From assembly GCF_000314975.1 (NCBI RefSeq), contig NZ_BAEN01000068.1, positions 118,918-182,917 on the forward strand: a DNA stretch of 64,000 bases, in the 5' to 3' direction. Positions within the stretch are counted from its first letter, which is position 1. The number at the start of each line of letters is the position of its first letter. This DNA is from Aliiglaciecola lipolytica E3. GTDB taxonomy: Bacteria > Pseudomonadota > Gammaproteobacteria > Enterobacterales > Alteromonadaceae. Made by a program: the position numbers and the translations under genes. The notes beneath the pieces were generated by a model, which was not told where the DNA came from, did no database searches, and saw only the letters and a program-made list of their open reading frames with translations. This document shows positions 18,206 to 27,327 of this stretch, in pieces.

Positions 18206-20268
18206 TAATTCTTGCTTTCCTGCTCTTTCTTCAACAGATATTCTTCGAAAGTGGGTGGTAACTCTAATGCATCATCCCATTCAGGCAGCACAGGGTTCTC
18301 AGTCATTGGCATTAATGCGACCCCTTCTGACTGGCGTTTTAACTGCTGCGCTCGAATATAGTTATATTTTTTATGACTGATGGAGTTCATTGTTGCACCA
18401 TCACGTACAATAGACGGGCGTATAAATACCATCAAATTACGTTTACGTTTGCTGGTGGTGGTAGATTTGAACAAGTTGCCCAAAATCGGAATATCACCCA
18501 AAAGCGGTACCTTGGAAATACTTTCCTGAACATCTTCGTCAATTAGGCCACCTAAAACAATTGTGCCACCATCATCGACGATTACGGTGGTTTTAATCTC
18601 ACGTTTATTGATCGCGATATCCACAGATGTAGCACCGCTGACGCTTGACACTTCCTGCTCAATTAACAACTGAACAGCATCACCTTCATTGATTTGTGGT
18701 GTAACTTTAAGTTTGATACCCACCTCTTTACGCTCTACGGTTTGGAATGGGTTAGCATTGTTGGAACCTGTGGATGAACCGGTAATAATTGGCACTTCCT
18801 GACCAACAATGAAGAATGCTTCTTCGTTGTCCATGGTGGTTAAATGTGGTGTGGATAACACGTTCGAATTCGTGTCAGTGCTGACAGCTTGCAATACTGC
18901 ACCCCAGCCATCTTTTACCACACCAACTAACAAACCATTGAGGCCACCCACCAAAGAGGCTAACGATGTAAAATCGCCCTGTGTGACTGAATCGTACGAG
19001 TACGGTTGACCATTGTCATCAAAACCGGTCGTGGTGGTAACTTGATCGTCCGCAGCATCAACTGCAACTGCCAGTGAGCCAATTCCAACAACACCATTAG
19101 TAAATTGCTGGCCACCACCTTCTTCACTCGCCCACTGGACGCCTAGCGTGGTGCCGTCACCTTCAAATACTTCTACGATAATCGCTTCTACAGTTACTTG
19201 AGCGCGACGAATATCAAGTTGGCGAATGACTTCTTCTAACGAACGCATCATGTCTGGTTCTGCGGTTATGACCAGCGCGTTAGAGTCAGGATGCGCATCT
19301 ATGCTAACTTCACGGTTATTAGTGGTTCTACTGCGGTTATTACTTCCCTGGGCACCTTGCTCTTCGGCTTGAATACTTGCGCTTACCCCTTGTAGCACCT
19401 TGACTAAATCTTCGGCTTTAGCGTAATTAACAAAAATAACTCGGGTATTACCGCTGGTTTCCAGTTCCTGATCCATTTTGGTAATCAGGTTGATCAAACG
19501 TTTACGTGCTTTATTATCACCTGAAACGATAACACTATTGGTGCGGTCATCAGCAACTACACGGGGTTCTGACTTTCCAGTTGCTTGGGCTTTCGATGCA
19601 TTTTTGTTGATATTTTCAATAATGCGGACCATTTCAGAGGCTGACGCATATTTGAGTTTAACAATTTCTACTTCTTCATCACCGGCTTGATCAACTCGTT
19701 CGATAATCTCCACTAAACGATTAACAACGGCTGCTCGACCGGTCAACATCATCACATTAGAAGGATCATGGCTGACGACGTTACCGCCTCCAGCTTGGTC
19801 GTTTAGCTGACGAAGAATTGGCGCAAGTTCTCTAACAGGAACATTATAAACAGGAACAACTCTGGTGATCATTTCATCACCGTCGAAAGGTGTACCTTGG
19901 ATAACTGGGATATTTGACGTTTTGGCGTCTTTGGCACGAACGACTTTTAAAATACCATTAGGCATTTCAACTACCGCGAAATCATAGACCTGTAATACAT
20001 TGAGGAAGAATTGATAATATTGCTCTTCATTAAGCAAGTCGTAGCTACGTACACTGATTTTACCACGCACATCTGGGCTTACGATGATGGTTTTTTGCAG
20101 GTTTTTACCAACAATATTGATGAACTCAGAAATTTCAGCATTTTTGAAATTTGGCGAGTAGTCTTTCGCTGCCGTCATTGTTGAAACGGACAAAAACACT
20201 GCACACGCTGCCAAACATAAGCCTCTAAATCTACTGCGGCTCGTTTGCCTCATAGGGGTAATCCTCAT
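18205..20268 (-). CDS. gspD: Type II secretion outer-membrane secretin GspD
   Basis: A 687-residue secretin. An N-terminal signal ([19 protein letters not shown]) is followed by N0 ([18 protein letters not shown]) and N1-N3 modules (repeated [18 protein letters not shown] and [13 protein letters not shown] motifs). The C-terminal secretin domain ends with [15 protein letters not shown] and [13 protein letters not shown] Gly-rich gate region ([13 protein letters not shown]) is visible. GspD forms the outer-membrane channel. A second ATG six codons in is possible but the first overlaps the gspC stop (ATGA), which favours it. Confidence 0.96.
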   Translation of the reverse strand: MRITPMRQTSRSRFRGLCLAACAVFLSVSTMTAAKDYSPNFKNAEISEFINIVGKNLQKTIIVSPDVRGKISVRSYDLLNEEQYYQFFLNVLQVYDFAVVEMPNGILKVVRAKDAKTSNIPVIQGTPFDGDEMITRVVPVYNVPVRELAPILRQLNDQAGGGNVVSHDPSNVMMLTGRAAVVNRLVEIIERVDQAGDEEVEIVKLKYASASEMVRIIENINKNASKAQATGKSEPRVVADDRTNSVIVSGDNKARKRLINLITKMDQELETSGNTRVIFVNYAKAEDLVKVLQGVSASIQAEEQGAQGSNNRSRTTNNREVSIDAHPDSNALVITAEPDMMRSLEEVIRQLDIRRAQVTVEAIIVEVFEGDGTTLGVQWASEEGGGQQFTNGVVGIGSLAVAVDAADDQVTTTTGFDDNGQPYSYDSVTQGDFTSLASLVGGLNGLLVGVVKDGWGAVLQAVSTDTNSNVLSTPHLTTMDNEEAFFIVGQEVPIITGSSTGSNNANPFQTVERKEVGIKLKVTPQINEGDAVQLLIEQEVSSVSGATSVDIAINKREIKTTVIVDDGGTIVLGGLIDEDVQESISKVPLLGDIPILGNLFKSTTTSKRKRNLMVFIRPSIVRDGATMNSISHKKYNYIRAQQLKRQSEGVALMPMTENPVLPEWDDALELPPTFEEYLLKKEQESKN

Positions 20269-21212
20269 ATATCTTGTTCTTCTTCCCCTTCAGGGAAATC
20301 CAAATACAAAGTGAGAAGTTCCTCACCTCGACTAATTGTAAGTTGTAATGAATCCGATTGATTTAGTGCTGACAAAGCTTCCATTGCCTGCTCTGGGTCG
20401 GTTAAATCCAATCCATTAATTTCAGTAACTACATCACCTACTGCAAATCCCGCGGCCTTAAATAACTTGGGGTTTTTACCTGGGGTGATTTTATATCCAG
20501 CGATTAAGCCATCTTCACCTTGAACCGGTGCAACGGCGATAAATTCAGTAAAGCCCCCCGGATTGCGACGCAATTCCCGAGTTGTTTCAACCATTTCAGG
20601 CGTGAGTTCGGTATACTCTTCGCGCTCAATGGGTTGACCATCAGCTATCGTTTCTACGGGTGGCCGATATATTTGACTTTCTTTAGAGTATTCTAAACCA
20701 TCTAACATTAAGGTTTCGCGTCTGGGGCCATTTTTAATAATTACCCGATCCGCAAATACTTCTTGTAAACTTGCATTAGTACCATCAATTTCATCATCGA
20801 TACCATAAGTGTTTTGAAGACCGCGATTTTCAATGATTGCCGTGCCAACTCCGGGTTCATTGGTTTTCACAACGCCAGTTAAGGTGAGTTTCAATCGTGT
20901 TTCCGGTGCTTCAGTAATTTCTTGTTTAACAGGTGTCTCCTCTTTTGAGGATAAATCGCCAAAAAGGTTTAAGCTTTTTAGCTGAGACAAATTAATACGA
21001 GACTCTGAATTGGAAGAAGAATGTGATCTTTGAGTGGTCTGTACTGCAGAATTTGTACTATTTTGAGGTTCTGGAATTAGCCGCCATGTCATATCAGCTA
21101 GAAAAGCTAAAAGATACAGAACCAACAAAATCACAACCAGCAGATTAATCTGCGATTGAAATTTGCTAATTTGCAGCCATATTTGGCTTAAGTTTGTACT
21201 ACCAGGGCTCAT
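20265..21212 (-). CDS. gspC: Type II secretion protein GspC
   Basis: A 315-residue bitopic protein: short cytoplasmic start, membrane helix about 23-43 (INLLVVILLVLYLLAFLADM), HR domain (LKLTLTGVVKTNEPGVGTAIIE) that contacts GspD, and a C-terminal PDZ-like domain (LFKAAGFAVGDVVTEINGLDL). GspC links the inner platform with the secretin and helps select substrates. It is first in the operon; the operon promoter must lie in the 142 bases between it and hslR. Confidence 0.95.
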   Translation of the reverse strand: MSPGSTNLSQIWLQISKFQSQINLLVVILLVLYLLAFLADMTWRLIPEPQNSTNSAVQTTQRSHSSSNSESRINLSQLKSLNLFGDLSSKEETPVKQEITEAPETRLKLTLTGVVKTNEPGVGTAIIENRGLQNTYGIDDEIDGTNASLQEVFADRVIIKNGPRRETLMLDGLEYSKESQIYRPPVETIADGQPIEREEYTELTPEMVETTRELRRNPGGFTEFIAVAPVQGEDGLIAGYKITPGKNPKLFKAAGFAVGDVVTEINGLDLTDPEQAMEALSALNQSDSLQLTISRGEELLTLYLDFPEGEEEQDI

Positions 21213-21354
21213 CTTTTATCACTTCTAGGTCGATTATTGTCGCAAAACGCGAACAATGATAACCAGTTGATATGTGGGTCACAACTATTAAAAATTAACA
21301 TTACCATAAAATTGCATTTGAAAGTTGTTAAGCACAGGTCAACGGGCGCAAAAT

Positions 21355-21759
21355 ATGAAGAATAAGACAGACAACAAAGACACCGAAATAGTTCGATTAG
21401 ATAAATGGCTGTGGGCAGCTCGATTTTTTAAAACCCGTTCTTTAGCGCGAGACATGGTGCAATCTGGTAAGGTGCAATATAATGGACAAAGAGCTAAAGC
21501 CAGCCGAAATGTGGAAATCGGTGCAACCATAGTGTTGCCAGCAGGTTTTGATAGCAAAGAAGTCATTGTTGAAGGGCTAAGTGATAAACGTGTGAGTGCG
21601 CCACAAGCACAATTGCTTTACGTTGAAACCGAAAAAAGTATCGCGCAACGTGAAAAAAATGCAGAAGCACGCAAATTAAGTGCGTTTCATAGTCCGAGGC
21701 CGGAAACTCGCCCAGATAAAAAACAACGTCGTAAAATTATTCAGTTTAAACAGCAGTAA
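21355..21759 (+). CDS. hslR: Ribosome-associated heat shock protein Hsp15
   Basis: A 134-residue basic protein with an N-terminal S4 RNA-binding domain (VRLDKWLWAARFFKTRSLARDMVQSGKV) and a Lys/Arg-rich tail. Hsp15 binds free 50S subunits carrying nascent chains and helps recycle them. ATG at 21,355 is preferred over an in-frame TTG at 21,325. hslO begins 9 bases downstream, the same pair as in E. coli. It is divergent from the gsp operon. Confidence 0.94.
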   Translation: MKNKTDNKDTEIVRLDKWLWAARFFKTRSLARDMVQSGKVQYNGQRAKASRNVEIGATIVLPAGFDSKEVIVEGLSDKRVSAPQAQLLYVETEKSIAQREKNAEARKLSAFHSPRPETRPDKKQRRKIIQFKQQ

Positions 21760-21768
21760 GAGAAGGTT

Positions 21769-22665
21769 ATGTCCCACTTTGATCAGTTACACCGATATGT
21801 ATTCAACAACGCAAATGTACGCGGTGAGCTTGTCCAACTTGAAAATAGTTATCAAGAGATTCTAAACTCACAGTCATACCCAAAAGTTATCCAACAGCTT
21901 TTAGGTGAGTTGATGGCCGCGGCCTCTCTATTGACCGCTACGCTAAAATTTAAAGGCAATATCGCGTTGCAATTGCAAGGCGAAGGTGCAGTTAAGTACG
22001 CAGTTATAAATGGAACCCATGACCAAAAATTACGTGGTGTTGCTAGGTGGGATACGGATGAAACTGAATTTTCAACCTCGTTATTAGAATTATTCCCTAA
22101 AGGTGTGTTAGTAATCACTATCACACCAGAGTTGGGTGAAAGGTATCAGGGAATGGTTGCAATTGATAAACCTAGTTTATCTGAATGTCTTGAGAGTTAT
22201 TTTACTCAATCAGAGCAACTGCTAACCCGCGTGATACTAAAAACCTCGTTAACCGAGGAGCATAATCGTGCTGGTGGATTGATTTTACAAGTACTACCAA
22301 CGAGTAGCGAAGCAACAAATGTAGCTGATAGCCCAGACTTCACTCATTTAAGTGCATTGACCGAGACCATTACAGCAGAGGAATTACTGAACTTACCTGC
22401 CAATGATGTACTGCATCGTTTATATCACCAAGAAGAAGTAGAGCTTTATCCGGCGCAAAATATTAGATTTTCGTGTACGTGCAGTAAAGAGCGCAGTGCA
22501 GTTGCCATTGCGAATGTTGATAAACAAGAATTGCTCAATATTGTGGCTGAAGACGGCGCAGTTAGATTAAATTGTCAGTATTGCCATAAAGAATACAGCT
22601 TTGACGCAATTGATATTGAATCTATTCATAGCGGTGCCTTTGGGCAACCGTCGAATACCATGTAA
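21769..22665 (+). CDS. hslO: Redox-regulated chaperone Hsp33
   Basis: A 298-residue cytoplasmic chaperone activated by oxidation. The zinc/redox centre is intact: C236-x-C238 and C269-x2-C272. The N-terminal domain has the conserved RGELVQLENSYQEIL and LLGELMAAASLL. A GAGAAGG ribosome site precedes the ATG. Partner of hslR in a two-gene unit; the stop is followed by a 412-base non-coding gap. Confidence 0.96.
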   Translation: MSHFDQLHRYVFNNANVRGELVQLENSYQEILNSQSYPKVIQQLLGELMAAASLLTATLKFKGNIALQLQGEGAVKYAVINGTHDQKLRGVARWDTDETEFSTSLLELFPKGVLVITITPELGERYQGMVAIDKPSLSECLESYFTQSEQLLTRVILKTSLTEEHNRAGGLILQVLPTSSEATNVADSPDFTHLSALTETITAEELLNLPANDVLHRLYHQEEVELYPAQNIRFSCTCSKERSAVAIANVDKQELLNIVAEDGAVRLNCQYCHKEYSFDAIDIESIHSGAFGQPSNTM

Positions 22666-23077
22666 GCAGCGAGATGATTCAACCTGATTATAAATTAACT
22701 GATCATTATATTGACGGTCATGTTCTCGCTGTTAATGACGGCTTCTTAGCTCGTTGAATTTAAAAAAATTAATGCACTCAATTTGGTGATTTGTGATTCA
22801 CTTATAATTGTTAAGTTAGTTTAGGATAGTATTCGACTATTATTTAGTAGCGTGATAGAAGTAAAAGTTCTTTATCCAGCCTAAGTGCTTAAAACTATGA
22901 ATTATATAGAATAATTTTTAAGCTTTTTAGCAAGTCTAGAAAAATGAAGTATACTTTTAACTATATTGTATTGAATTGATATCCAGCCAATCAATTAAAA
23001 TAACTACACTAGGCTGAATTTAGACGATATTAAAATTAAGAATAAGTGGTTTGTTCTTTTTGTTGAGGTTTTAAATT
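22666..23077. other. 412-base AT-rich non-coding gap before the IclR regulator gene
   Basis: No gene of convincing quality. A 27-codon reading frame at 22,674-22,757 begins shortly after hslO but matches nothing I can name with confidence. The right half is very AT-rich and probably holds the promoter of the regulator. A perfect 10-base palindrome AAGTATACTT at 22,947-22,956, flanked by A/T tracts, is a candidate operator. No terminator hairpin is obvious after hslO. Confidence 0.5.
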
Positions 23078-23851
23078 ATGGAACGCTACCTCATTCCGAG
23101 CGTCAATCGCGCTTGCGAAGTACTAAGACTGTTAGTAAAGCATAACCAAGGCTTAACTATGCAGGAATTGATGGCAGAGTTAGAGTTACCCCGCACCACG
23201 TTATTTCGTTTATTACGCACGTTATGTGCAGAGCAAATGGTACAAAAGCGCGGTAAACTCTACTTTTGTGGTGCCGAGTTAATGCAACTTGGATTTAATA
23301 TTATACACTCAGATCGAATGCACCAATTAGCGATTCCCCATGTTCAACGTTTAGCGTTGAAAAGTGGTCACACTGCGCACTTGGCGGTGCCAAATAACGG
23401 GCAAGTGTTGATTGTTGAAGTGTTCGATAGCCCTAATCCGCTGTTAGTATCAAAACGACCGGGTGTGCAAGCACAAATGCATTGTTCATCTACAGGCAAG
23501 GTGTTTTTGGCCCATCTCTACTACGATAATTTAGAGCTGCTAATTCAAGAACACCCTATGGAGCGTCATACCGAACACACGATTACTGACATCGATTCAT
23601 TGCGTAAGGAATTAAAACGCGTTGTGGCCATGGGTTATGCTCTGGATGATCGTGAGTACAATAAAGATGCTCGATGTTTAGCTGTGCCGGTGCGTGACAA
23701 TCGCGGTGTTGTAGTGGCATCAATTGGTATTACTGCACCTGTTGTGGCGTTTCCAATGTCACAAGTTCAGGCCATCGTTGAGCTAGCTAAAGAAGCGGCA
23801 AATGGCATTTATCGAGATGCTTATCAGGTAAAACACGAAAAGGCGAGTTAA
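23078..23851 (+). CDS. IclR family transcriptional regulator, possibly of sugar-acid catabolism
   Basis: A 257-residue regulator with an N-terminal winged helix (LTMQELMAELELPRTTLFRLLRTL at about 26-49) and a C-terminal IclR effector domain (GHTAHLAVPNNGQVLIVE, CSSTGKVFLAHL, GYALDDREYNKDARCLAVPV, SIGITAP). It precedes a KDG kinase gene by 70 bases on the same strand, which suggests a KdgR-like role sensing 2-keto-3-deoxygluconate or a related sugar acid. That is inference from context; the effector cannot be read from sequence. An 18-base hairpin region (CAGCC/GGCTG, 23,887-23,903) lies in the gap to the kinase. Confidence 0.88.
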   Translation: MERYLIPSVNRACEVLRLLVKHNQGLTMQELMAELELPRTTLFRLLRTLCAEQMVQKRGKLYFCGAELMQLGFNIIHSDRMHQLAIPHVQRLALKSGHTAHLAVPNNGQVLIVEVFDSPNPLLVSKRPGVQAQMHCSSTGKVFLAHLYYDNLELLIQEHPMERHTEHTITDIDSLRKELKRVVAMGYALDDREYNKDARCLAVPVRDNRGVVVASIGITAPVVAFPMSQVQAIVELAKEAANGIYRDAYQVKHEKAS

Positions 23852-23921
23852 TCGCACTGTCTAATTAATCTAATTTTAAAAATTTGCAGCCTTGTACAGG
23901 CTGTGTTTGAGGATAACAAGA

Positions 23922-24836
23922 ATGAGTCGATGTTTAATTTTTGGTGAGTGTATGATTGAGCTTTCTCATCAAACACAAGGAGTTCTCAAACAAGCGTTTG
24001 CTGGTGATACGTTTAATACAGCCGTTTATTTAAAGCGTTGTCTTCCTCAAAAACAAGTTTCCTATTTAACCGCAATTGGTCAAGATTATGTTAGTGATGA
24101 GCTGATCACTTTAATGCAAAGTGAATCAATTGATAGCTCCCTTGTTATACGAAGCCAAGATAAAACCCTTGGCTTGTATATGGTGCGTACAGATGAAACA
24201 GGTGAACGAAGTTTTATGTATTGGCGCAATGACTCAGCTGCTAAACAAACTTTAGATCTGTTATCAGAGCCCCCAAAAGACGTAAGTGATTTCTACTTTT
24301 CAGGCATTTCATTGGCTATTTTACCGGAACATAGTAGGCAAAAACTTATCGATTTGGCTGAATATTATCGAAGGCAGGGCGCTCGGATCGTTTTCGATCC
24401 TAATTATCGTGCTCGGCTATGGGAATCTGCAGACGTTGCTCGTAAATGGATTGATTTAAGTTATGACTGTGCTGACTTGGCCTTTCCTGGTGGAGATGAT
24501 CATTTTGACTTGTATCAACATACTAATAGTGACGATATTTTCGCTTATTTAGATAATAAGAATATTGCCGAAATTGTGCTGAAGAACGGCCCACAAAATG
24601 TACTGATTCAAACCTCTGATGGACGGGTTAGTGTGCCTATCACTGCGGTTAAGAATATTGTCGATACAACCTCTGCTGGTGACTCGTTTATAGGCGGATA
24701 TTTAGCTGCGCGCTTGGCGGGTAAAGATCCAGAAAATGCGACACGATACGCTGCAAAGGTGGCTGGAGTGGTAATAGGTTTCAAAGGTGCAATTGTAGAA
24801 GAAAAGGCGTTTTCTGAGCTTATTGAGGTTGTTTAA
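23922..24836 (+). CDS. kdgK: 2-dehydro-3-deoxygluconokinase (PfkB family)
   Basis: A 304-residue PfkB/ribokinase family sugar kinase. It begins LIFGECMIELS and contains FAGDTFNTAVYLKR, LGLYMVRTDETGERSF, VFDPNYRARLW and the catalytic DTTSAGDSFIGGY, where the Asp of AGDS is the base. These are the KdgK-type motifs; the enzyme phosphorylates KDG to KDPG in pectin, alginate and uronate breakdown. ATG 23,922 follows a GAGG at 9 bases. No KDPG aldolase or uptake gene is adjacent, so the pathway must be completed elsewhere. Confidence 0.9.
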   Translation: MSRCLIFGECMIELSHQTQGVLKQAFAGDTFNTAVYLKRCLPQKQVSYLTAIGQDYVSDELITLMQSESIDSSLVIRSQDKTLGLYMVRTDETGERSFMYWRNDSAAKQTLDLLSEPPKDVSDFYFSGISLAILPEHSRQKLIDLAEYYRRQGARIVFDPNYRARLWESADVARKWIDLSYDCADLAFPGGDDHFDLYQHTNSDDIFAYLDNKNIAEIVLKNGPQNVLIQTSDGRVSVPITAVKNIVDTTSAGDSFIGGYLAARLAGKDPENATRYAAKVAGVVIGFKGAIVEEKAFSELIEVV

Positions 24837-25160
24837 TACTGCCTTAATCAGCTTTATCGTATCAACTGTATATGCTTGAGTTCTTAACTTACATTTAACG
24901 CTTCGACATCAATCCAAGTTCACTATGCGACTGAATCAGTCGTTTTAATTCTTTAAATGAGCTGAGTTTGCGAGATCTATCCGCTGACTCAGTTACATGT
25001 CTCTTCACTCCCTTCCTATCTTTTGCTCGGGGATGGCATTTAATGGCTATACTTAGTTAAGCCGCTAGCAATCATTTACGATTAGTTAACATAGTGGTTC
25101 AAATCTTGCTCCGTTGCGTAAATGAATGCAATAAACAGCTCTACTTTGGACAGTTAACTA
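24837..25160. other. 324-base non-coding gap between kdgK and the DUF1206 gene
   Basis: No open frame, RNA gene, terminator or repeat could be supported here. A GGTTCAAATC at 25,096-25,105 resembles a tRNA T-arm, but the flanks do not pair. The 3' part probably contains the promoter for the downstream membrane-protein gene. Confidence 0.5.
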
Positions 25161-25961
25161 ATGAAATCGAGCCATCTTAAAATTATAAATACGATTGCAA
25201 GAGTAGGTTATTCGGCGAAATGCGTGGTTTACTGCATTCTCGGAGGACTAATTTTATTTGCCGCATTCAGGACAGCAACAACTGACGAAGTTTCCAAGGA
25301 AACCGTTTTTCGTGAAATTCTTACATCTCCGTTTGGCTCTATTTCACTAACAATTATGATAATCGGTTTATCTTGCTACATTATTTGGAGGTTAGTGCAA
25401 GGTATTACTAACCCAGATAACTTAGATATTACGAAGCCTAACGAAGTTATTTTGAGGGTTTTTTATTTTGGCTCTGCAATTGTGTATACATCAGTTACCT
25501 ATGCTGCAGTTAAGGTGTTGTTAGGGCGCTCTGATAATTCATCATCCCAAGATTCAAAACAAATGAGCAGCAGCATTTTGCAAGAGGAGTGGGGTGTCGT
25601 TCTGATTGGAATTATTAGTTTAATTATAATGCTATTTGCACTGATTCAATTTAAGCACACGATAAAAGGTGATTTCATGGATAAGTTTGTGAACTCAATG
25701 CCGGGAACAAAAAAACATTTAGCCAATGGATTCGGCAGAGCGGGCTTCGCTGGTCGTGGCGTTATTTATTTTATGGTTGGCGGTTTTTTTATGCATGCTG
25801 CGATGACTTATGATTCAAACAAAGCTGGTGGCATGAGCGAAGCGTTACAAACGCTGTTAGAGCAGCCATTTGGGCCCTACTTGGTAGCGTTAGTTGGAGT
25901 AGGCATGTTTTCATTTGGTGTCTTTTGTGGTTTTGAAGGACGATATCGAAAAACGAGTTAG
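25161..25961 (+). CDS. DUF1206 family membrane protein
   Basis: A 266-residue inner-membrane protein with six predicted helices in three pairs. Each pair begins with an Arg-x-Gly-Tyr/Phe-x-(A/G)-(K/R) type sequence (ARVGYSAKCVVYCILGGL, then a degenerate second copy, then GRAGFAGRGVIYFMVGGF), the hallmark of the DUF1206 triple repeat. No enzymatic motif is known for this family. A Ser/Gln-rich loop (DNSSSQDSKQMSSS) lies between helices 4 and 5 of the middle section. The following AI-2E-family gene is on the same strand after 77 bases; a joint role is possible but unproven. Confidence 0.85.
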   Translation: MKSSHLKIINTIARVGYSAKCVVYCILGGLILFAAFRTATTDEVSKETVFREILTSPFGSISLTIMIIGLSCYIIWRLVQGITNPDNLDITKPNEVILRVFYFGSAIVYTSVTYAAVKVLLGRSDNSSSQDSKQMSSSILQEEWGVVLIGIISLIIMLFALIQFKHTIKGDFMDKFVNSMPGTKKHLANGFGRAGFAGRGVIYFMVGGFFMHAAMTYDSNKAGGMSEALQTLLEQPFGPYLVALVGVGMFSFGVFCGFEGRYRKTS

Positions 25962-26038
25962 TACATGTGATGCCCAAGTGCACTGGCAAGAAGTAGAAAC
26001 CGTTTGATTAGCTAAAATATAATAATAATGAGATAGAG

Positions 26039-27223
26039 ATGCAAAACAGCCCATTAATACACAGTTCAGATACCTATAAGTTTAAAACTCGAGATGTAAA
26101 AGCGGTAAGGCTGCTAAAAATAGTGGTTGGAATCGCTATTCTCTATACTCTATATTTCGCACAATCGATTATTATTCCTTTAGTATTCTCTGCATTTGTT
26201 GCTCTTCTACTTAGTCCATTAGTCAGAAAACTAAAAGCTTTCTACATTCCTCGCAGTATATCCGCAGTTGTATTGTTAGCAGCGTTAATTGCGCCATTTT
26301 CGATATTATGCATTGAGTTGGTTGAACCGGTAGAGCGGTGGATCAAGGTGGTTCCTAAATATACCCAGCAAGTGACAGAGCAAATAGATGAGATTAGTGA
26401 TGCGTTTGACGTAGAAAAGCAACAACGTATGGCTGCTAAAGAAAAACAGTCCAAGTCTTTTTTTGGAAACTGGTTTTCCGATGATGCAGAGGAAGAACCC
26501 GAAGATGTTGAGCAAGAAGGTACGTCAGTTAAAGAAAAAATTAAACAAGGTAGCTTAGATATGCTGTTAACTAGCCTTGCAGCCATGCCTATATTCTTAG
26601 CACAGTTATTTGGCTGCATTATATTAATTTTGTTTTTACTGATTTATGGCTCACCTTTATTTTCGGTTTTTATCAGTGATTTTCCGATTGTTGAAAACAA
26701 AGAAAAAGCCAATTGTTTGGTGCAACGAATTCAACACGAGTTGTCGAAATATATCTTAACTATCAGTCTTGTAAATTTAGGATTGGGCGTGGCAACCGCT
26801 GCCTGCCTTGCGTATTTTGGGGTACAGGATTATTTATTGTGGGGAGCGATCATTAGTTTCTTAAATTTTGTTCCTTACGTCGGACCTATAATTGGTTTAA
26901 CCATTTTAAGTATGGTTGGTGTTGTGCAGTTTGGCGCAACGAGCTTGGCACTATTACCTGGAGGGGTATTTCTGGTCTTAAATATAATTGAGTCACAGTT
27001 CGTTACCCCAGCGGTACTCGGAACTAGCATGCGGGTAAACCCGTTAATTATCATTGTATGGCTTGCTCTAACGGGCTGGTTGTGGGGAATCATTGGCATC
27101 CTGCTGGCTGTACCTTTGCTGGTATGTATTAAACTAATTATTGAACAAATTGAAGTGTTACCCCATTGGTTAAAGTTAATAGAAGCAAGCGAAGCTGATT
27201 GTCGACCTTTAAACCCAAAATGA
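26039..27223 (+). CDS. AI-2E family transporter (UPF0118 permease)
   Basis: A 394-residue polytopic inner-membrane protein with about eight helices. The N-terminal pair includes YFAQSIIIPLVFSAFVALLLSPLVRKL, the late conserved block is FLNFVPYVGPIIG, and the end is GWLWGIIGILLAVPLLVCIK, all typical of the family that includes TqsA and sodium/proton antiporters. The substrate cannot be predicted. A hydrophilic acidic stretch at about 148-161 (SDDAEEEPEDVEQE), between the second and third membrane regions, is longer than I expect for the family. Confidence 0.9.
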   Translation: MQNSPLIHSSDTYKFKTRDVKAVRLLKIVVGIAILYTLYFAQSIIIPLVFSAFVALLLSPLVRKLKAFYIPRSISAVVLLAALIAPFSILCIELVEPVERWIKVVPKYTQQVTEQIDEISDAFDVEKQQRMAAKEKQSKSFFGNWFSDDAEEEPEDVEQEGTSVKEKIKQGSLDMLLTSLAAMPIFLAQLFGCIILILFLLIYGSPLFSVFISDFPIVENKEKANCLVQRIQHELSKYILTISLVNLGLGVATAACLAYFGVQDYLLWGAIISFLNFVPYVGPIIGLTILSMVGVVQFGATSLALLPGGVFLVLNIIESQFVTPAVLGTSMRVNPLIIIVWLALTGWLWGIIGILLAVPLLVCIKLIIEQIEVLPHWLKLIEASEADCRPLNPK

Positions 27224-27327
27224 TAGTGACTGCATTAATCAAAGTTCAGCTTCAATTGATCGTTTGTGAACGCAGGGGGGCACGGGCTTCAAATTGAAAT
27301 CATGGACAAAAAATAAGGGCTCTAAAA

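Noticed and set aside
25096..25105. GGTTCAAATC resembling a tRNA T-arm
   Set aside because: The bases on either side cannot pair to form a T-stem and no acceptor stem or anticodon arm is found around it.
26242..26619. 125-codon minus-strand frame inside the AI-2E-family gene
   Set aside because: Composition typical of an antisense shadow, and the plus-strand frame carries the conserved family motifs.
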